Positions 9,973 through 19,080 are shown, counted from the first letter of the stretch. The stretch: 62,577 nt of DNA from Cyanobacteria bacterium MAG CAR3_bin_5 (GCA_026709085.1 JAPOTR010000021.1:1-62577); one strand, 5' to 3'. The notes: generated by a model from the sequence alone, not told the origin. Program-made: numbers and translations.

Positions 9973-10045
9973 GGGGAGTTAGCTCAGATGGTAGAGCGCT
10001 GCGATCGCACCGCAGAGGTCAGGGGTTCGACTCCCCTACTCTCCA
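9973..10045 (+). tRNA. tRNA-Ala (anticodon CGC)
   Basis: A full cloverleaf can be folded. The acceptor GGGGAGU pairs with ACUCUCC (with one G-U pair), the D-arm is GCUC/GAGC, the anticodon stem CUGCG/CGCAG encloses loop AUCGCAC with CGC at positions 34-36, and the T-arm is AGGGG/CCCCU with loop UUCGACU. The discriminator base is A. No CCA is encoded. It reads GCG codons, which are common in this GC-rich genome. Confidence 0.95.
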
Positions 10046-10083
10046 TGGCCCCGGTTGGCGCCTGACTATGCTAAAGTGGTTAT

Positions 10084-10287
10084 ATGTCTCAATCCAAACG
10101 CGAGCAGGTGGTCAGCCACCTGCGCTACATTCGGCAAGAGCTGCGGGAAATGCACCAGGGCATCCAGGAGGACGGTCTGCTGCCCGATCCTGGCGAGGTT
10201 CGCGGCGTCATGGCCCAGATGGAAGCGCTCCTGGAGTTGGTTGCCGGTCGTTCAGCCCGCAAAGCCAGGAGTTCCAGCAAGCCTTGA
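10084..10287 (+). CDS. Small conserved hypothetical protein
   Basis: A 67-residue, mostly helical, charged protein. The N-terminal two thirds (QVVSHLRYIRQELREMHQ) look like an amphipathic or coiled-coil helix, followed by a Leu-rich helix and a basic Ser/Lys tail. No domain recognised. It starts 38 bp after the tRNA-Ala on the same strand. A longer frame on the opposite strand (10125-10397) was judged a shadow. Confidence 0.55.
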   Translation: MSQSKREQVVSHLRYIRQELREMHQGIQEDGLLPDPGEVRGVMAQMEALLELVAGRSARKARSSSKP

Positions 10288-10656
10288 GCTTCTTCATCCA
10301 TGGGTAACATCCATGGGGTGACGGGCCACGGGCTGGTCGTTGCGAATGGGGGGCTGCCCCTGCTCGCCGTTGTTTGATGACTGCCGTTCAGGGACATGGG
10401 CAGTGTGCCAGTGTTGAAGAGATAGGCGTTATGAGGTGGACAATAAGAGGCTCTCCTGGGCTCGGCTTGTGAGTCTGGGGAACCTGATGGGGAGAGGGAG
10501 AAGAAGGGAAGGAGGCCTGTTCAGTCGTGCTGGGGATCCCATGGCGCTTGTCGGCGCTCATCAAGGGGATCCAAGCAAGGCGGCGAGAACGTTTGCCGCA
10601 GGTGGGTGTCTGTTCGGCTTTGCCGCTAAGCTGGCCAGGGTTCGAAGATCCAGGAA
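10288..10656. other. Gene-poor stretch
   Basis: About 370 bp without a convincing gene. It contains purine-rich tracts and short direct repeats of the type CATCCATGGG near 10308-10318. The open frames across it have no family-like features. It may hold the promoter of the AT-rich membrane protein gene that follows. Confidence 0.4.
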
Positions 10657-11343
10657 ATGAGCATCCCGGCCAATCCTACCGAGAAGCCATCCATTGCCAA
10701 GGTTTGGCGGCAGGTGAAAGGCAATGCCTGGACCTTTGCCACGATCATGCTGGGATGGTGGCTCATGACAGGAGAGCCCTTTTGGTCTTTCATCGCGTAT
10801 CAGCTAGAATTTGAGGAATTTGAGCCAGAACCGACTCGTATTGTCCTCTCTTTGATTAGCGGGAGCATTGCCCTTATTGTAGAGATTATAGGGGTTATAA
10901 TGTTTTCATTCTTAATAACGGCAGTTCCGGTAATTTATTATACGAGAGATCGTTGTCCAAAGCCTGGGGAGATCGTTAGTATCATTCATTCCAGGTTATG
11001 GCGCTATATATATGCCACTTTCATGTTCGGCATTGTTTTTACAATTGGCTTCTTCCTCTGTATTGTACCATCTATCCTAGTAGGACTAACCTGGCCAATC
11101 TATATTAATTACATCGTTTCAACAGATCTAAGCATAAGAACCTCTCTAAGCAAAGCTTTCAAAGGGCTCAGGGTAGGTGGCGGATCCTTCCTAATGGTCT
11201 CCATTCTGTTGTTCCTTGCTGACAGTGTTGCCCGAGCGGTGCTCTGGGGGATCCCCCCCCTGGTGGTACTGCCAATGACAAAACTCTACATGCAAAACTA
11301 CATCCACCACAAAGGGCTGGTTCGCGCCCGGGAGCTTGCCTGA
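10657..11343 (+). CDS. Polytopic membrane protein of unknown function
   Basis: A 228-residue integral membrane protein with about four to five hydrophobic segments (near residues 25-40, 60-90, 112-150 and 175-205). A cytoplasmic-looking SLSKAFKGLRVGGGS segment precedes the last span. The layout recalls glycerophosphodiesterase-linked or DUF975-type membrane domains, but no diagnostic motif supports a name. The middle of the gene is clearly AT-richer than its neighbours, with many ATA and TTA codons. This suggests acquisition from elsewhere. The C-terminal part returns to GC-rich codons. Confidence 0.7.
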   Translation: MSIPANPTEKPSIAKVWRQVKGNAWTFATIMLGWWLMTGEPFWSFIAYQLEFEEFEPEPTRIVLSLISGSIALIVEIIGVIMFSFLITAVPVIYYTRDRCPKPGEIVSIIHSRLWRYIYATFMFGIVFTIGFFLCIVPSILVGLTWPIYINYIVSTDLSIRTSLSKAFKGLRVGGGSFLMVSILLFLADSVARAVLWGIPPLVVLPMTKLYMQNYIHHKGLVRARELA

Positions 11344-11345
11344 GT

Positions 11346-11735
11346 TCAGGTGACGGGGAAGGTGTTCCAGCCCAGCAGGGTCCAGCCCATCACCCGCACC
11401 AGCCAGTAGCCCAGCAACAGCATCAGCAGCACGGCCATGGCGCCACCGGAGGGTAACGGCAGCACCAGGCGGCGTTGCCGCAGGGAACGCCATGCGGCCC
11501 AACCCAGCCAGGCCACCAGGGGCGGTCCGAAGACGTGGTGATGCAAGGCCAAGCCCATGTCTCCCCGCAGACTGGCCATGGCCGAGCGGGTAAGGTGACA
11601 GGTGGGGCAGGGAATTCCGGTGATGCTCCGGAAAGGGCAGACAATCCCGGGCAGGTGAACCCCCTGGCCCCGGGCCATCAGGTAACCGAGGATGGCCAAG
11701 GGCAGAAGAGCAAGCCAGCGCTGGTGACCGATCAT
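11346..11735 (-). CDS. DUF2752 membrane protein
   Basis: A 129-residue membrane protein of the DUF2752 family. The signature is CPFRSITGIPCPTCHLTRS near residues 33-51, matching the family's C-x-TGIPCPxCGxTR pattern with His in place of the usual Gly. Two or three hydrophobic segments flank it. Function is unknown. The cysteines suggest metal or redox binding, which is only inference. It ends 2 bp from the membrane protein on the other strand and lies 32 bp downstream of gloB on the same strand. Confidence 0.8.
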   Translation of the reverse strand: MIGHQRWLALLPLAILGYLMARGQGVHLPGIVCPFRSITGIPCPTCHLTRSAMASLRGDMGLALHHHVFGPPLVAWLGWAAWRSLRQRRLVLPLPSGGAMAVLLMLLLGYWLVRVMGWTLLGWNTFPVT

Positions 11736-11767
11736 GGTGCCCGATTCATCCCTGCAGGATGGACAGC

Positions 11768-12559
11768 CTAGATCCGGTTGCGGCGCTGGCGCAGTTCCGC
11801 CAGCACCTCCACTGGGTCCGTCTTGCCTGTGGCCGATTGCAGGGCGGGGGTATGGCAACGCAGAAAAGGGTTCACCTGCAATTCCACCTCCAGGCGGGAC
11901 GGGATGGTTGGCAGGCGGGCTTGGCGCAGTTGCTCCACCTGCCGGGCGAAGACTTGCAGGGCCGGATTGTGGGGATCCTGATCCAGAGCAAAGGCCACGT
12001 TCCTGGCGGTGTACTCATGGGCGCACCAGATGCGTGTATCGGGGGGCAACGCGGCCAGGCGCCGCAATGAACCGAGCATCTGGGCCGGTGTTCCCTCAAA
12101 CAGACGGCCGCATCCACAGGAGAAGAGGGTATCTCCACAAAACAGTTCCGGCGGTTGCCTTTGGCCGTCCACGACGCGGGCCGGCAGGACGTAGGCGACA
12201 TGGCCCATGGTGTGGCCCGGCATGGCCAGCACCTCCACGGTACGACCCAGCAGCACAAAGCGGTCCCCGTCTTCCACCGGATGGGAGAGGGGCGGCAGGC
12301 GGCGCCGATCCTTCCCATGACCCACCACCATGGCCCGGGGCCAGCGCCGCAGCAATTCCGCGGTTCCGCCGATGTGGTCCTGGTGGTGATGGGTGTGCAG
12401 CACCGCCGTCAATTCCATCTCCCCATGCTCCAACGCCGTGATCACCGGCTCGGCCTCCGCCGGATCCACCACGGCGGCCTGCCGTTGCCGGGGCTGCTCC
12501 AGCAGAGGAACAAGGTTATCCCGCAGGGCGGGAAGCCGACGAATGCGCAAACCGTTCAC
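11768..12559 (-). CDS. gloB: Hydroxyacylglutathione hydrolase (glyoxalase II)
   Basis: Metallo-beta-lactamase-fold thioesterase that hydrolyses S-D-lactoylglutathione to glutathione and lactate in methylglyoxal detoxification. 263 residues. The binuclear metal site is seen as THHHQDH (about 56-62), the following His in MPGHTMGH and Asp in FCGDTLFSCGCGR, and His in CAHEYT. The C-terminal substrate-binding helices of the HAGH family (NPFLR) are present. A separate glyoxalase I was not seen in the window. Confidence 0.92.
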   Translation of the reverse strand: MNGLRIRRLPALRDNLVPLLEQPRQRQAAVVDPAEAEPVITALEHGEMELTAVLHTHHHQDHIGGTAELLRRWPRAMVVGHGKDRRRLPPLSHPVEDGDRFVLLGRTVEVLAMPGHTMGHVAYVLPARVVDGQRQPPELFCGDTLFSCGCGRLFEGTPAQMLGSLRRLAALPPDTRIWCAHEYTARNVAFALDQDPHNPALQVFARQVEQLRQARLPTIPSRLEVELQVNPFLRCHTPALQSATGKTDPVEVLAELRQRRNRI

Positions 12560-12673
12560 CTCACCACGGGCACAGGATCACCCTATTGTCTCTCCCCATC
12601 CCCGGCGCCACTTCTCAACCTCGGCAGGGTCGGCGCCGATTCCGCCTCCATACTGGGAACAGCGTTGCGTCCC

Positions 12674-15600
12674 ATGGCGGTCACTTCCCCATCACGCCAC
12701 CACCCGTCTTTGCCGCTGCGTTGCCTCTCCCTTGATCTGGAGGTGAACAGGAAGGGCTGCATCCGTGCCTTTGGCGCGGTGCGCTCGGATACCGGGGAGG
12801 CCGTTTCCGGTAGCGGATCAAGGCAGGAGTTGACACGTCTGGATGGGTTTGCGGAGGGGGTGGATTTTCTGCTGGGCCACAATCTCATCGCCTTCGACAT
12901 CCCTCACTTGAAAGCCGCCATGCCCCGGCTGGGGCTGTTGAAGCTTCCCCAGGTGGACACCCTGCGGCTCAGCCCTCTGGCCTTTCCCCGCAATCCTTAC
13001 CACCACCTGGTGAAGCATTATCAGGACGGTGGCCTCAAGCGTGGTCAGATCAACGACCCCGAACTGGATGCACGTATTGCGTTGGAGGTGTTTGGCGACC
13101 AGTGTCAGGCCCTGCAGGAGGCGCAACACCACCAGCCGGAGTTGCTCGCGGCCTGGCACTGGCTGAGCACGCCACGGCCGCAAGGTGTGGATCGAGCGCT
13201 GGATGTCCTCTTCTCCCGTCTGCGCAGCGCCCCCCGCCCCACCGACGACGAGGGGCAACGGGCTATTGGCGCGTTTCTCAAGGGGCGCGCCTGCATCAGT
13301 CAGGGGAGGGAGGTGGTGAATGGGGCGCGGCAGTTGGGCTGGTCCCTGTCCTACGGGCTGGCGTGGCTCTCGGTGGCCGGGGGCAATTCGGTGATGCCCC
13401 CCTGGGTGCGCCATCAGTTCCCGGAGGCGGGGCGGTTGGTTCGCCGACTGAGGGATTGCGCCTGCACCGACCCCGCCTGCGACTGGTGTCGGGAACACCA
13501 CGATGCCCGCAAGGCGTTGAAGCGCTGGTTCGGCTTCGACAAATTTCGTTCCCAACCGACGGATGAACGGGGTTACCCCCTTCAGCAGGCCATTGTGGAA
13601 GCGGCGATGGCGGGCGGCCATGGGCTGGGGATTCTGCCCACGGGCACGGGCAAGTCTCTCTGCTACCAACTCCCGGCCCTGTCCCGCTACGACAAGACCG
13701 GCGCCCTGACGGTGGTCATCTCCCCTCTGGTGGCGCTGATGGCGGATCAGGTGGCGGGGCTGGAGGACAGCGGCATCGGCTCCTGCTTCGCGATTAACGG
13801 TCTCCTCTCCATGCCGGAACGGGCCGACGTTCTGGACAAGATTCGGCTGGGGGACGCGGCCGTTCTGCTGATCTCGCCCGAGCAGTTGCGCTCCCGCAGC
13901 CTGCGGCGGGCGCTGGAGCAACGGGAGATCGGGGGCTGGGTGCTGGACGAGGCCCATTGTCTGTCCCGCTGGGGCCATGACTTCCGCACGGATTACCGCT
14001 ATGTGGGTCGCTTCATCAAGGAGAAGGCGGGATCGGACCCCATCCCGCCGGTGCTGTGCCTCACCGCCACCGCTAAACCGAACGTGGTTGACGAAATCGG
14101 GAGGTATTTTCGCGACACGCTGGCCATTGACCTGAAGGTGTTTGACGGCGGCGCCAAGCGAACCAATCTCCTCTTTGAGGTGATGCCCACCACCGGCGGC
14201 GAGAAGTTTGCCCATATCCATCAAATCCTGACGGAGTTCTTGCCGGGCAACGTGCCCGGCGGCGCCATCATCTACTGCGCAACACGGCGCCAGAGCGAAG
14301 AGGTGGCCCAATACCTGCAAACCAGGGAGTTGGCGGCCGCCCATTTCCATGGGGGCTTGTCGCCGGAGGTCAAGAAGGAGGTGCAGCAACGCTTCATCGT
14401 TGATGGAGATTTGCGGGCCGTTGCCGCCACCAACGCCTTCGGTATGGGCATCGACAAGCAGGACGTGCGGCTGGTGATCCATGCCGACATTCCGGGGTCG
14501 TTGGAGAACTATCTCCAGGAGGCGGGCCGGGCCGGCCGTGATCGGGAACAGGCCCGCTGCGTTCTGCTGTACACGCCCGAGGACGTGGAGCAGCAGTTCA
14601 AGCTATCGGCCCGCTCCCGGCTCAACCGGGCGGAGATCCACGGGATTCTCCGAGCGCTGCGCAACCTGAACCGGAGGGATCGTTTCAGGGGGGAAGTGGT
14701 CGCTACGGCGGGGGAAATCCTGCTGGGAGACGAGGACGGAGCCTTCCAGCGGGATTGCTTCACTGACGACACCCGGGTCCGTACAGCCCTCACATGGCTG
14801 GAGGAGTCGCAGTTGCTCACCCGGGAGGAGAACGTTGTCCACGTGTTTCCATCCTCCCTGCAGGTGAATTCCCCCCAGGAGGCCCGACAGCGACTGGACC
14901 GTGTGCAGACCATGGCGCCCGCCCGCCGCAAACAACTCCTGAAGATCGTCGAAAGACTGATCAACGCGCCCCCGGATGAAGGGGTCACCACGGACGAGTT
15001 GATGGGGACGGCGGGGTTGAGTCCCGAGGGTGTGCGAACCGCCCTCCACGATCTGGAGCACCTGGGCATCGCCAACAACGACACGGTCATCACTGTGTTT
15101 GTCCACAAAGGTGTGGTGCGCGCCTCGCAAAGGCGCCTGGAGGATGCGGAGGCGTTGGAGACCGCCCTGATTGCCCATATGCGGGAAGCGGCGCCGGATC
15201 AGGGAAAGGGGGAAGCCTCCACACTGCATGTGCGCCGGGCTGCCCAGGCCTTACGGGATCAGGGCTATCCGGATCCTCTACCGGAACGACTGTGGCGCGT
15301 CATTCGGGGTATTGCCTGTGACGGACGGGACGAGGACGGCGCCAGGGGCAGTTGGTCGGTGCGCAAACAGGATGCGGAGACAGTGCGGGTGACTCTGCAG
15401 CGTGAGTGGTCGGACCTTGAAGAGACGGCCCGCCGGCGCCGCCTGGGGGCCAAGTGTTTGCTGGACCATCTGCTGGGCCGCCTGTCCGACGGGATGCGGG
15501 GCGCGGACCTGCTGGCGGAAACCACCATGGGCAACCTGTTGCGGGCCATAACGTCCGACCCGGCTTTGAACAAGGTGCGGAATCCCCGGAAGCTGCTGGA

Positions 15601-17842
15601 CCGGGCGCTCATGTGGCTCCACGAGATGGACATCATCCGCCTCAACAAGGGCCTGACCGTGTTCCGTCCCGCCATGACCATCCGCCTGCAACCAGGAGAA
15701 GGGCGGCGGGGCTTCGCCAATGCGGACTTCGAACCGCTGGCGCTCCATTACGAGGGGAAGGTGCTGCAGGTTCACGTGATGGCGGAGTTCGCCCAGCGGG
15801 GCCTTGCCGATATGGGCGAGGCGTTGCGGCTGGCCATGGACTACTTCAGTTCGCCGGAAGACAAGTTCCTTGAACGGTGGCTGCCGGGGCGGGACAAGGA
15901 GATCAGGCGCCAGACCACACCCGCTTCATGGCGGGCCATCGTCGAGAGTCTGAAGAATCCGGCGCAGCAGCGCATTGTTGCCGATGATCGGGAGCAGACC
16001 AACGTGCTGGTGCTGGCCGGCCCCGGCTCCGGCAAGACCCGGGTGCTGGTCCACAGGATCGCCTATCTGATCCGTGTCCGTCGGGAATCTCCCCGGGGCA
16101 TTGTGGCCCTCGCCTACAACCGTCACGCTGCGGTCCAGATTCGCCGTCGCCTGGAGGAGTTGATCGGTGACGATGCCCGGGGCGTCACCGTGCTCACCTG
16201 CCACGGGTTGGCCATGCGGCTGGCGGGCGCCAGTTTCAGTGGGTGGCTGGAACGTGCCGACAATCCACCCGACAACGACCCGTTCCGGAAGGTGATCCGT
16301 CGCGCCGTGGACGTGCTGCAAGGGGAGGGCTTGCCGGAGGCAGAGGCGGACACACGGCGGGACCGACTGCTGGCGGGCTTCCGCTGGATTCTGGTGGACG
16401 AATATCAGGACATCGACGACCATCAGTACGCCTTGATCTCCGCCTTGGCGGGGCGCACCAGGGAAGAGGACGCCGGCAAGCTCACCCTCTTCGCCGTGGG
16501 GGACGACGACCAGAACATCTACGGCTTCAACGGCGCTTCGGTGGAATTCATTCGCCGCTTCGAAGAGGATTACAACGCCAAGCCCAGCTACCTGACGGCA
16601 AATTACCGCTCCACGGCCCACATCATCGCGGCGGCCAACACCGTCATCACCCCGGCCCGGGAGCGGATGAAGGCCGAGCACCCCATCCACGTTGACCGCG
16701 CCCGGCAGAAGGATCCACCGGGTGGACCCTGGGAGACCATGGACCCCGTCGCCCGGGGGCGGGTGCAGATCCTGCCGGCTGGGGATGGTCCCCTGTCCCA
16801 GGCCCAGGCCGTCATGGAGGAGTTGTTGCGCTTGAAGACGATGGACCCCCACTGGGACTGGTCCCGCTGCGCCGTGGTGGCCCGTGAGTGGAAGATTTTG
16901 ATCCCCGTGCGGGCCTTCTGCGAAGCCCGGGACATCCCGGTGCAGGTGGGCAACGAGACCATCCCCAGCATCTGGCGCCTGCGGGAAACCCAGGCCCTGG
17001 TGGCCTGGTTGCGCCATCGCACGCCCCCGATGGTGGATGGTGAAGCACTGGCGGCCTGGATTGCGGCCCGACCGTCAGGTCCCTGGTATGCCCTGCTGCG
17101 GCAGGCCATCGAGGATTACAGGCTGGAGACCGGTGGCGGGGAAACTCCGGTGGATCACTGCATCGAATGGCTGGCGGAGTGGAGCCGGGAGGTGCGCCAA
17201 CGCCAGCAGGGCCTATTGCTGGTGACCGCCCACCGGGCCAAAGGTCTGGAGTTCGACCATGTGGCGGTGCTGGACGGGGCGTGGGACCGTACCCGGCAAG
17301 GGGAAGACCCGGACGCTCAGCGCCGCCTCTACTACGTGGCCATGACCCGCGCCAGACATACCTTGTTGCTGGCCCGTTGTCTCCATCAAACCCATGGATT
17401 GCAGGAGGGCCTGGCCCACCATCCCGCCGTGCTCCGCCGCGACCCCGTTCCAGCGCCACCCCCTTCCCCGGCCATGGGGTACCGCCACGTTCGCGCCGAA
17501 CTTAAACATGTGGACCTGGGCTTTGCCGGTCGTCACCCCAGTGGTGATCCTGTTCACGGCGCCATCGCTACCCTGTGCCCCGGCGACCCGCTCAAGCTGC
17601 GAATTGGCCCCTCCGGCCGCTGGGAGCTTCTGAACGCCACCGGATGGGTGGTGGGGCGTCTTGCCAGGGCCTTTCAGCCGCCAACAGGGATGAGATGCCG
17701 CTCAGCCACGGTGCTGGCGGTGATTGTCCGGAGCCGTGGGCAATCGGAGCCGGAGTATCGAGACCACATCCGGTGCGATTCCTGGGAAGTGGTGGTTCCG
17801 GAGTTGGTGTTTGCGCCTGAAGGGCGGGATGCCCGCTCCTGA
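12674..17842 (+). CDS. Exonuclease-RecQ-UvrD fusion helicase
   Basis: A giant protein of about 1722 residues joining three nucleic-acid modules. Residues about 15-110 resemble a DEDD-type 3'-5' exonuclease (LSLDLEVN, then LLGHNLIAFDIPHL). A Cys cluster (CACTDPACDWC) follows near residue 275. A RecQ-type SF2 helicase spans about 290-640, with Walker A LPTGTGKS (near 322), a DEAH-box LDEAHCLSRWGHD (near 424) and the HGGLSPEVKKEVQQRF and QEAGRAGRD motifs. A UvrD-type SF1 helicase spans about 1100-1580, with AGPGSGKT (near 1115), VDEYQDID (near 1240), GDDDQNIYGFNGA and AHRAKGLEFDHV. Both ATPases look intact. It is probably a DNA repair or anti-invader enzyme. Composition matches the host. The ATG at 12674 was chosen because upstream codons lie antisense to gloB. 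Confidence 0.9.
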   Translation: MAVTSPSRHHPSLPLRCLSLDLEVNRKGCIRAFGAVRSDTGEAVSGSGSRQELTRLDGFAEGVDFLLGHNLIAFDIPHLKAAMPRLGLLKLPQVDTLRLSPLAFPRNPYHHLVKHYQDGGLKRGQINDPELDARIALEVFGDQCQALQEAQHHQPELLAAWHWLSTPRPQGVDRALDVLFSRLRSAPRPTDDEGQRAIGAFLKGRACISQGREVVNGARQLGWSLSYGLAWLSVAGGNSVMPPWVRHQFPEAGRLVRRLRDCACTDPACDWCREHHDARKALKRWFGFDKFRSQPTDERGYPLQQAIVEAAMAGGHGLGILPTGTGKSLCYQLPALSRYDKTGALTVVISPLVALMADQVAGLEDSGIGSCFAINGLLSMPERADVLDKIRLGDAAVLLISPEQLRSRSLRRALEQREIGGWVLDEAHCLSRWGHDFRTDYRYVGRFIKEKAGSDPIPPVLCLTATAKPNVVDEIGRYFRDTLAIDLKVFDGGAKRTNLLFEVMPTTGGEKFAHIHQILTEFLPGNVPGGAIIYCATRRQSEEVAQYLQTRELAAAHFHGGLSPEVKKEVQQRFIVDGDLRAVAATNAFGMGIDKQDVRLVIHADIPGSLENYLQEAGRAGRDREQARCVLLYTPEDVEQQFKLSARSRLNRAEIHGILRALRNLNRRDRFRGEVVATAGEILLGDEDGAFQRDCFTDDTRVRTALTWLEESQLLTREENVVHVFPSSLQVNSPQEARQRLDRVQTMAPARRKQLLKIVERLINAPPDEGVTTDELMGTAGLSPEGVRTALHDLEHLGIANNDTVITVFVHKGVVRASQRRLEDAEALETALIAHMREAAPDQGKGEASTLHVRRAAQALRDQGYPDPLPERLWRVIRGIACDGRDEDGARGSWSVRKQDAETVRVTLQREWSDLEETARRRRLGAKCLLDHLLGRLSDGMRGADLLAETTMGNLLRAITSDPALNKVRNPRKLLDRALMWLHEMDIIRLNKGLTVFRPAMTIRLQPGEGRRGFANADFEPLALHYEGKVLQVHVMAEFAQRGLADMGEALRLAMDYFSSPEDKFLERWLPGRDKEIRRQTTPASWRAIVESLKNPAQQRIVADDREQTNVLVLAGPGSGKTRVLVHRIAYLIRVRRESPRGIVALAYNRHAAVQIRRRLEELIGDDARGVTVLTCHGLAMRLAGASFSGWLERADNPPDNDPFRKVIRRAVDVLQGEGLPEAEADTRRDRLLAGFRWILVDEYQDIDDHQYALISALAGRTREEDAGKLTLFAVGDDDQNIYGFNGASVEFIRRFEEDYNAKPSYLTANYRSTAHIIAAANTVITPARERMKAEHPIHVDRARQKDPPGGPWETMDPVARGRVQILPAGDGPLSQAQAVMEELLRLKTMDPHWDWSRCAVVAREWKILIPVRAFCEARDIPVQVGNETIPSIWRLRETQALVAWLRHRTPPMVDGEALAAWIAARPSGPWYALLRQAIEDYRLETGGGETPVDHCIEWLAEWSREVRQRQQGLLLVTAHRAKGLEFDHVAVLDGAWDRTRQGEDPDAQRRLYYVAMTRARHTLLLARCLHQTHGLQEGLAHHPAVLRRDPVPAPPPSPAMGYRHVRAELKHVDLGFAGRHPSGDPVHGAIATLCPGDPLKLRIGPSGRWELLNATGWVVGRLARAFQPPTGMRCRSATVLAVIVRSRGQSEPEYRDHIRCDSWEVVVPELVFAPEGRDARS

Positions 17843-18190
17843 TGAAGATGCTCTAGCTGTGGGGTGCTGGCAGGCTACCGGGCTCCTACTCACGGCCACA
17901 GCGGCAGGATCCACCCTTCCACTTGCTGCACTTGGACCGCTTGCAGCCTTTTTTGCGCTTGCGCTGAGCCGAGGCAACGGGATGCATGGGGGTCCAACTG
18001 GCCAGACAATGGGGCTATGGAGTCCAGCCTCAGCAATCCAACCATAGAAAAAGCAGGGAAAGCGCCAGAAGCTTTGAGAATGTGCCTTATGTAACAAAAG
18101 GCACATACGTTTCATCACCAAGTCATGTTCGATTATGCTTGTGGTTGAGCCTTGCCGGGCAACATAGCCTCACATGGAGGCCAAGACACC
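17843..18190. other. Intergenic region upstream of ferritin
   Basis: About 350 bp with no convincing gene. It holds the inverted repeat at 18080-18106 and a TATGCT hexamer at 18134-18139 that could be a -10 element for the ferritin gene. No good -35 was found. Confidence 0.45.
18080..18106. promoter_or_regulatory. 9-bp inverted repeat upstream of ferritin
   Basis: ATGTGCCTT at 18080-18088 is perfectly repeated in inverse as AAGGCACAT at 18098-18106, with a 9-nt spacer. It ends 84 bp before the ferritin start codon and just upstream of a possible -10 box. It could be an operator or a hairpin. It does not match a canonical Fur box, so the regulator is unknown. Confidence 0.5.
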
Positions 18191-18793
18191 ATGACCACCA
18201 CCACACCCACTACGGAAGCCCTGGCTGTTGCGAGCCGGCCAGCCCAGCGCCGTCGCCCCGTCCCCCGCGCCCTGGCGCCTGACGTGCTGAGCCATCTGCA
18301 ACTCCATCTGCAGATGGAGTTGCAGGCCAGCTACGACTACTTCCGCCTGGCCGTCTGGTTTGCCGAGCGGGATCTGAAAGGGTTTGCCGCATTTGCCCGC
18401 CAGGAGGCCCTGAACGAACACCACCATGCCTCCCTGGTGGCGGAGCATCTCGTGGATCGCAGCCAACCAGTGGAACTGGCCACCCTGCAGCCCAACACCA
18501 GCACATGGGACAGCGTGGAAGCCGTCACCCGGTTCGTCTTTGACAACGAGGTGGCGGTAACAGCCTCGGCCCAACAAATTTACTCCATGGCGGAGAGGGC
18601 CGGTGACTACATCACCTCCGTTTTCCTGGACGGCGTCATTCAACAGCAGACGGACTCGGAAGCCCAGGCTGCCTATGTGATGAGCCGGGTAAGGCTGGCC
18701 GGGGAGGATCCTGCAGCGTTGCTGCTGATTGACCAGGAGCTGAGCCGTGGCGAGGATGATCGCCCCCGACTGGCAAAAGCCGGCGACACCTAG
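18191..18793 (+). CDS. Ferritin
   Basis: A 200-residue ferritin-like four-helix-bundle iron storage protein. It has a poorly conserved, Thr-rich N-terminal extension of about 35 residues before the first helix (HLQMELQASYDYF). Likely ferroxidase ligands are the Glu in MELQAS, the Glu-x-x-His set in EALNEHHHASL, and later acidic residues around QQQTDSEAQ. GGAGG lies 13 bp upstream of the ATG at 18191. Picocyanobacteria use ferritin to buffer iron for the photosystems. A 30-bp perfect palindrome lies inside the coding sequence. Confidence 0.88.
   Translation: MTTTTPTTEALAVASRPAQRRRPVPRALAPDVLSHLQLHLQMELQASYDYFRLAVWFAERDLKGFAAFARQEALNEHHHASLVAEHLVDRSQPVELATLQPNTSTWDSVEAVTRFVFDNEVAVTASAQQIYSMAERAGDYITSVFLDGVIQQQTDSEAQAAYVMSRVRLAGEDPAALLLIDQELSRGEDDRPRLAKAGDT
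18296..18325. repeat. 30-bp perfect palindrome inside ferritin
   Basis: The 15 bases CTGCAACTCCATCTG (18296-18310) are followed directly by their exact reverse complement (18311-18325), with no loop. It encodes LQLHLQMELQ in the first ferritin helix. The message would form a strong hairpin about 105 nt into the coding region, which could slow translation, or DNA could extrude as a small cruciform. Confidence 0.85.
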
Positions 18794-19080
18794 GCTGGAC
18801 TTCCCAGGGAGGAGCGCTGTTTGTCGTCCTGGGTGAGGACGGCTCTGCAGGTGGCTTGAAGAAGGCTGAGGGTCATTGCTTCGCCACCAGCGACTCTGAG
18901 GGACTGGGCGATCTTTTCCACGTGCTGAACACGACAACGTAGACGGTGCAACTCGCCTTGCAATCTGGTGTGCATGACCTGATGATTCAGGCTTTGCCGG
19001 TCTTGGGACGCCATGGCCCAGCGTCCTTGCAGAAACTCCATTTCCCAGAGCAGGTCAGCAATGATGGTCTTGACGAGCAT
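18790..19080 (-). CDS. Hypothetical protein
   Basis: A 96-residue soluble protein of unknown family. It is mainly helical and basic, with Leu and Gln-rich stretches (LLWEMEFLQGRW, LQGELHRLRCRVQHVEKIAQSL) that could form a short coiled coil. Its stop overlaps the ferritin stop by 4 bp on the opposite strand, so the two genes are convergent. A role in iron metabolism is not supported by anything visible. Confidence 0.5.
   Translation of the reverse strand: MLVKTIIADLLWEMEFLQGRWAMASQDRQSLNHQVMHTRLQGELHRLRCRVQHVEKIAQSLRVAGGEAMTLSLLQATCRAVLTQDDKQRSSLGSPA

Noticed and set aside
10125..10397. Minus-strand 90-codon frame opposite the gene at 10084
   Set aside because: Pro, Ser and Thr-rich with no structure; the plus-strand frame has better codon and helix features.
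10641..10660. tRNA-like GGTTCGA stretch
   Set aside because: No acceptor, D or anticodon stem can be folded around it.
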